Shown: positions 7,045 through 9,097 of the stretch, in pieces
Numbering within the stretch: the first letter of the stretch is position 1
Layout of the letters: the number at the start of each line of letters is the position of its first letter
NCBI GenBank assembly: GCA_015228995.1
Contig: JADGCM010000065.1
Coordinates: 1-9,097, forward strand
DNA: 9,097 nt
Source of the DNA: Magnetococcales bacterium
Lineage (GTDB): Bacteria > Pseudomonadota > Magnetococcia > Magnetococcales > JADGCH01
Direction: 5' to 3'
Notes under the pieces: model-generated
What the model was told of the DNA's origin: nothing
Seen by the model: the letters and a program-made list of their open reading frames with translations, nothing else
The model's database searches: none
Made by a program: the position numbers and the translations under genes

Positions 7045-8446
7045 AAGAGTCCTCAAAACGCACAATATCATCCTCGCCGAGATAACTACCGCTTTGCACC
7101 TCAATCAGCTCTAACGGGATCTTGCCCGGGTTGGCAAGTCGGTGGGCGACACCGGTTGGTATGTAAGCCGATTGGTCTTCGGTCAATAACAGCGTCTCCT
7201 GGCCACGGGTCACCTGCGCCGTACCATGGACCACTACCCAGTGTTCAGCACGATGGTGGTGCATTTGCAACGACAACGAAGCCCCGACATGGACCACAAT
7301 GCGCTTGACTTGAAACCGGTCGGCCGTGTGAATCACCTCATAAAAACCCCATGGTCGATAGACACGACGATGATGCAGTGGCTCGTTGCGACCCGCCGTT
7401 TGCAAGGCCGCTACTACGTGACGAATGTCTTGAACACGGTCGCGCGGTGCCACGATCACCGCATCGGCGGTTTCCACCACAACGTGGTCGTGTAGACCAA
7501 CTGTTGCCAACAGGCGATGCTCAGCCCGTAAATAACAACCGTTGCTGTCCGTGGCCACCACATCTCCGTGCAAGACATTGCCTTGGGCATCGTGGTCGCC
7601 AATCTGCCATAAAGCCGACCAAGAACCAACATCGTTCCAACCGACCTCCAATGGCAATACCAGGCCATGGTCGCTCTTTTCCATGACCGCACAATCGATG
7701 GAATCAGATGGACAAGCGCTAAAAGCAGCGCTATCGAGACGCAAGAAATCGAGATCACAACGAGCCTGAGCCATCGCTTGGCGACAATGTTGGACGATCC
7801 CGGGGGCCAGTCGTTCCAGCTCAGCTAAATAAATATCAGCGCGAAACAGGAACATGCCGCTGTTCCAGTAATAATCTCCGGCAGCAAGGTACTGCTCTGC
7901 CCGTTCTGTGTCGGGCTTTTCGACAAAACGGCGGATGAAATAACCCGCCTCTTGCCAGCGTTCGCCACGCTGGATGTAACCGAAGCCACTATCGGGCCGA
8001 TCCGGCACAATGCCAAAAGTCACCAAATGGCCCTGCATGGCGGCCTGCGCCCCCTGCATCACCACCTGGTGGAAGCGCTCAACATCAGCAATGACGTGAT
8101 CGGCTGGTAACAACAACAACAGGCTGTCTGATTGATGGTGAGCGGTACTATGGAGGGCGGCACAGGCCGCCGCCGGAGCGGTGTTACGACCAACCGGCTC
8201 AAGCAATATAGCCGACAAAGACACCCCAATTTTATGGGCTTGCTCGGTGGCTAAAAAGCGGTGTTTGTCGTTGCAGATCAGCATCGGCGCCGTCGCCGCC
8301 GTCAACCCACGCAAGCGCAGCAACGTCTCCTGAAACAGCGATCGCTCCGACGCCAGTGGATGAAACTGCTTGGGAAATTCACCACGTGACAACGGCCACA
8401 AACGGGTACCAGATCCACCCGATAACACAACTGGGATGATCACCAT
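7034..8446 (-). CDS. manC: Mannose-1-phosphate guanylyltransferase / mannose-6-phosphate isomerase (ManC/AlgA/CpsB type)
   Basis: Bifunctional cytoplasmic enzyme that makes GDP-mannose: it interconverts fructose-6-P and mannose-6-P and joins mannose-1-P to GMP from GTP. GDP-mannose feeds capsule, exopolysaccharide, O-antigen or alginate synthesis. The 470 aa is the usual family length. The nucleotidyltransferase half begins with the signature VVLSGGSGTRLWPLSR (6-21) and PKQF (25-28), followed by EPVGRNTAPA (83-92), FVEKPD (174-179), NSGMF (195-199) and GWNDVGSW (269-276). The isomerase half is a cupin with RPWGFYE (364-370) and the metal-binding QMHHHRAEHW (394-403, ligands among H396-H398, E401). 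Start: ATG at 8446, with AGGAG 9 nt upstream; that site directly follows the stop of a minus-strand remnant. It is the first gene of the five-gene minus-strand group. No other polysaccharide gene is visible here, so the pathway it serves is open. algA or cpsB would be equally valid names. Confidence 0.95.
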   Translation of the reverse strand: MVIIPVVLSGGSGTRLWPLSRGEFPKQFHPLASERSLFQETLLRLRGLTAATAPMLICNDKHRFLATEQAHKIGVSLSAILLEPVGRNTAPAAACAALHSTAHHQSDSLLLLLPADHVIADVERFHQVVMQGAQAAMQGHLVTFGIVPDRPDSGFGYIQRGERWQEAGYFIRRFVEKPDTERAEQYLAAGDYYWNSGMFLFRADIYLAELERLAPGIVQHCRQAMAQARCDLDFLRLDSAAFSACPSDSIDCAVMEKSDHGLVLPLEVGWNDVGSWSALWQIGDHDAQGNVLHGDVVATDSNGCYLRAEHRLLATVGLHDHVVVETADAVIVAPRDRVQDIRHVVAALQTAGRNEPLHHRRVYRPWGFYEVIHTADRFQVKRIVVHVGASLSLQMHHHRAEHWVVVHGTAQVTRGQETLLLTEDQSAYIPTGVAHRLANPGKIPLELIEVQSGSYLGEDDIVRFEDSYGR

Positions 8447-8458
8447 GCTTGACTGCTC

Positions 8459-8617
8459 CTATTCAAACTGTAACGCCGTCAACTCAGTTTTACCGTAACC
8501 AGCAGCAGCCAAATGATCCAGCAGTGTTTTACGGATCATCGGCGATGACCAGATATGGCGTAGCTGTTCTTCGCTGGTAAAAAAAAGCTGGCAGCTCACC
8601 GAATAATTGGAAGAGCC
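8459..8617 (-). pseudogene. C-terminal fragment resembling type I restriction HsdR/helicase subunit
   Basis: A minus-strand frame open back to a stop near 8673 reads FFTSEEQLRHIWSSP, MIRKTLLDHLAAAGYGKTEL and TALQFE, ending in TAG at 8459-8461. The pattern (LR-x-W-x2-P, then R-x2-LL-x2-L-x2-AGY) resembles the extreme C-terminus of HsdR-type restriction/helicase subunits. The rest of the protein, including any helicase or nuclease motif, is absent. The 5' limit given is only where the sequence stops looking family-like; a GTG there could start a peptide of about 52 residues, but no good ribosome site precedes it. Its stop merges with the manC ribosome site. I infer a remnant left by a deleted defence locus. 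The match is from memory of the family and is short, so confidence is low. Confidence 0.35.
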
Positions 8618-8660
8618 ATATCCACGTATCCCAACACAATTACAATAACCGCACCTCCTG

Positions 8661-8762
8661 TCAAGTAACTAGATAGCTAAAGGAAGAATCATGCAACAAC
8701 GCCATTTGTCTATCCACGAATGGCTTCAAGGTCTCAGGTAGGGAGATGTTCATGTCCCGCAC
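8661..8762 (-). pseudogene. Truncated ParD-like antitoxin (N-terminal part only)
   Basis: The minus strand reads VRDMNISLPETLKPFVDRQM followed by A. This matches the beginning of ParD-family ribbon-helix-helix antitoxins, which typically run MNxSLPxxLKxFVxxQVA before a GYG/RYGSxSEYVREL segment. In those proteins the first strand binds operator DNA and the C-terminus neutralises a ParE/RelE-type toxin. A GTG start at 8762 has GGAGG about 8 nt upstream; an in-frame ATG lies at 8753. The match ends after about 22 codons and the frame stops at TGA 8661, at about 33 codons instead of roughly 80. In another frame downstream (about 8607-8625) RGYGSSNY recalls the next expected ParD segment, so an insertion or frameshift of about 60 nt may have broken the gene. 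No toxin gene follows. A short RHH peptide could still be made, but antitoxin function is unlikely. Confidence 0.55.
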
Positions 8763-8803
8763 GGATGATTCCTCCATTGCGAAATGGTGGTCAGCCATTC
8801 ACT

Positions 8804-8844
8804 CACTAGGCTAGTGTATGGTACCATACAGCGGATATCTGCTG
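8804..8844. promoter_or_regulatory. Cluster of three abutting palindromes, probable operator region
   Basis: Three inverted repeats follow one another with two-base overlaps: CACTAG-G-CTAGTG (8804-8816, perfect), TGTATGGTACCATACA (8815-8830, perfect 16 bp) and CAGCGGATATCTGCTG (8829-8844, one mismatched pair). They lie 42 nt upstream of the ParD-like remnant and 30 nt upstream of the mshG-like gene. ParD-type antitoxins normally repress their own operon through palindromes placed like this, so the cluster may be that operator, or a control site for the pilus gene. The palindromes are directly visible; the function is inferred. Confidence 0.5.
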
Positions 8845-8873
8845 GTTGTATTTGTATTATGCACGGAGTCCCC

Positions 8874-9097
8874 ATGCCAAAATTTCGTTACGCAGGTCGC
8901 GGCTCAGACGGTGAGAATGTTCAAGGGATGATAACCGCCCCGACGGCTGGTTCAGTCGCTGACCAACTGATGAATCGCGGTGTTGCACCAATCAAAATTG
9001 AAGAAATATCTGATCATAAGCCAGGTGACATCCAAATTGCGCTGTTTGTTGAGTGGCCCACTGAAGACGATATCATTCTGTTCACCCGGCAGATGTA
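8874..9097 (+). CDS. mshG: MSHA biogenesis protein MshG / type II secretion GspF-family inner-membrane protein, 3' end cut
   Basis: N-terminal 74 codons of a polytopic inner-membrane platform protein of type IV pilus and type II secretion machines (PilC/GspF/MshG family). Such proteins work with the assembly ATPase to assemble the pilus. MPKFRYAGRGSDGENVQG fits the family start (MPxFxYxGRDxxG-x4-G). The following QLMNRGVAPIKIEE is typical of the first helical segment, and the visible part ends in ILFTRQMY, the conserved entry to the first GspF domain (xLxxFxRQMxxL). This N-terminal region is cytoplasmic; the membrane helices lie beyond the window. Start: ATG at 8874, with GGAG 5 nt upstream. 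It is the only rightward gene and probably starts or continues a pilus cluster to the right. The MshG name is favoured over GspF/PilC by the MPKF...LMNRGVAPI wording, but the fragment is short. Confidence 0.85.
   Translation, partial: MPKFRYAGRGSDGENVQGMITAPTAGSVADQLMNRGVAPIKIEEISDHKPGDIQIALFVEWPTEDDIILFTRQM

Larger units (their letters stand above)
8447..8873. other. Gene-free divergent region holding remnants
   Basis: This 427-nt stretch separates manC (minus) from the pilus gene (plus). It holds the HsdR-like tail, the ParD-like start and the palindrome cluster, and no intact gene. I see no convincing sigma-70 promoter for either flanking gene. A TTGACA on the minus strand (8659-8664) lacks a matching -10 element. 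The manC operon promoter is therefore unlocated. Confidence 0.6.

Noticed and set aside
7045..7104. N-terminal extension of the MBL hydrolase to 7104
   Set aside because: The extra 20 residues are encoded within manC and are not family-like; the ATG at 7044 has a good ribosome site.
8659..8664. Perfect TTGACA on the minus strand as a -35 element for manC
   Set aside because: No acceptable -10 hexamer at 16-18 nt; the best candidates match only about half the consensus.
8691..8814. Two tiny plus-strand frames (16 and 20 codons) each preceded by a ribosome-site-like sequence
   Set aside because: The first and the start of the second lie antisense to the ParD-like remnant, which explains that sequence better; neither peptide resembles a known leader.
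8855..8860. TATTAT as a -10 box for the mshG-like gene
   Set aside because: Transcription would begin at or inside the ribosome site, and no -35 element is present at the right distance.

Overview
The window looks like a chromosomal segment from a Gram-negative proteobacterium (Pseudomonadota). The support is an MSHA-type pilus assembly gene, an AlgA/ManC-type bifunctional sugar-nucleotide enzyme, a Cache-PAS-GAF histidine kinase and chemoreceptor zinc-binding (CZB) domains. Class or genus cannot be fixed from the sequence alone. Coding is dense. Almost everything lies on the minus strand, with short overlaps and several TTG or GTG starts; only the gene at the right edge reads rightward.

Left part (1-2602): most of a membrane-bound sensor histidine kinase, running off the left edge inside its ATPase domain. 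Just upstream of it (2616-3192) is a broken Rpn/YhgA-like (PD-(D/E)XK) gene. Its family-like start and family-like end are in different frames and the middle is missing.

Centre (3280-8446): five tightly packed minus-strand genes, in transcription order: manC/algA-type mannose-1-phosphate guanylyltransferase/mannose-6-phosphate isomerase, an ST1585-like metallo-beta-lactamase-fold hydrolase, a cysteine-rich FAD-dependent oxidoreductase of the geranylgeranyl-reductase type, a protein made only of two CZB domains, and an endonuclease III-related DNA glycosylase. Junctions are overlaps of 11, 31 and about 8 nt and one gap of 30 nt, so they probably form one translationally coupled operon. manC would supply GDP-mannose for surface polysaccharide. 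The MBL, FAD and tandem-CZB trio is the least explained part and the best candidate for an undescribed redox- or metal-linked module.

Right part (8447-8873): no intact gene. On the minus strand I read the start of a ParD-like antitoxin that hits a stop after about 33 codons, followed by a C-terminal fragment resembling the end of a type I restriction HsdR subunit. Both look like remnants of defence or mobile genes. Upstream of the antitoxin remnant, and upstream of the divergent pilus gene, three palindromes abut one another (8804-8844). This is a probable operator cluster, possibly surviving from the toxin-antitoxin locus. From 8874 the plus-strand mshG/gspF-like gene begins and runs off the right edge.

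No tRNA, rRNA, CRISPR array, complete insertion sequence or convincing terminator was seen.
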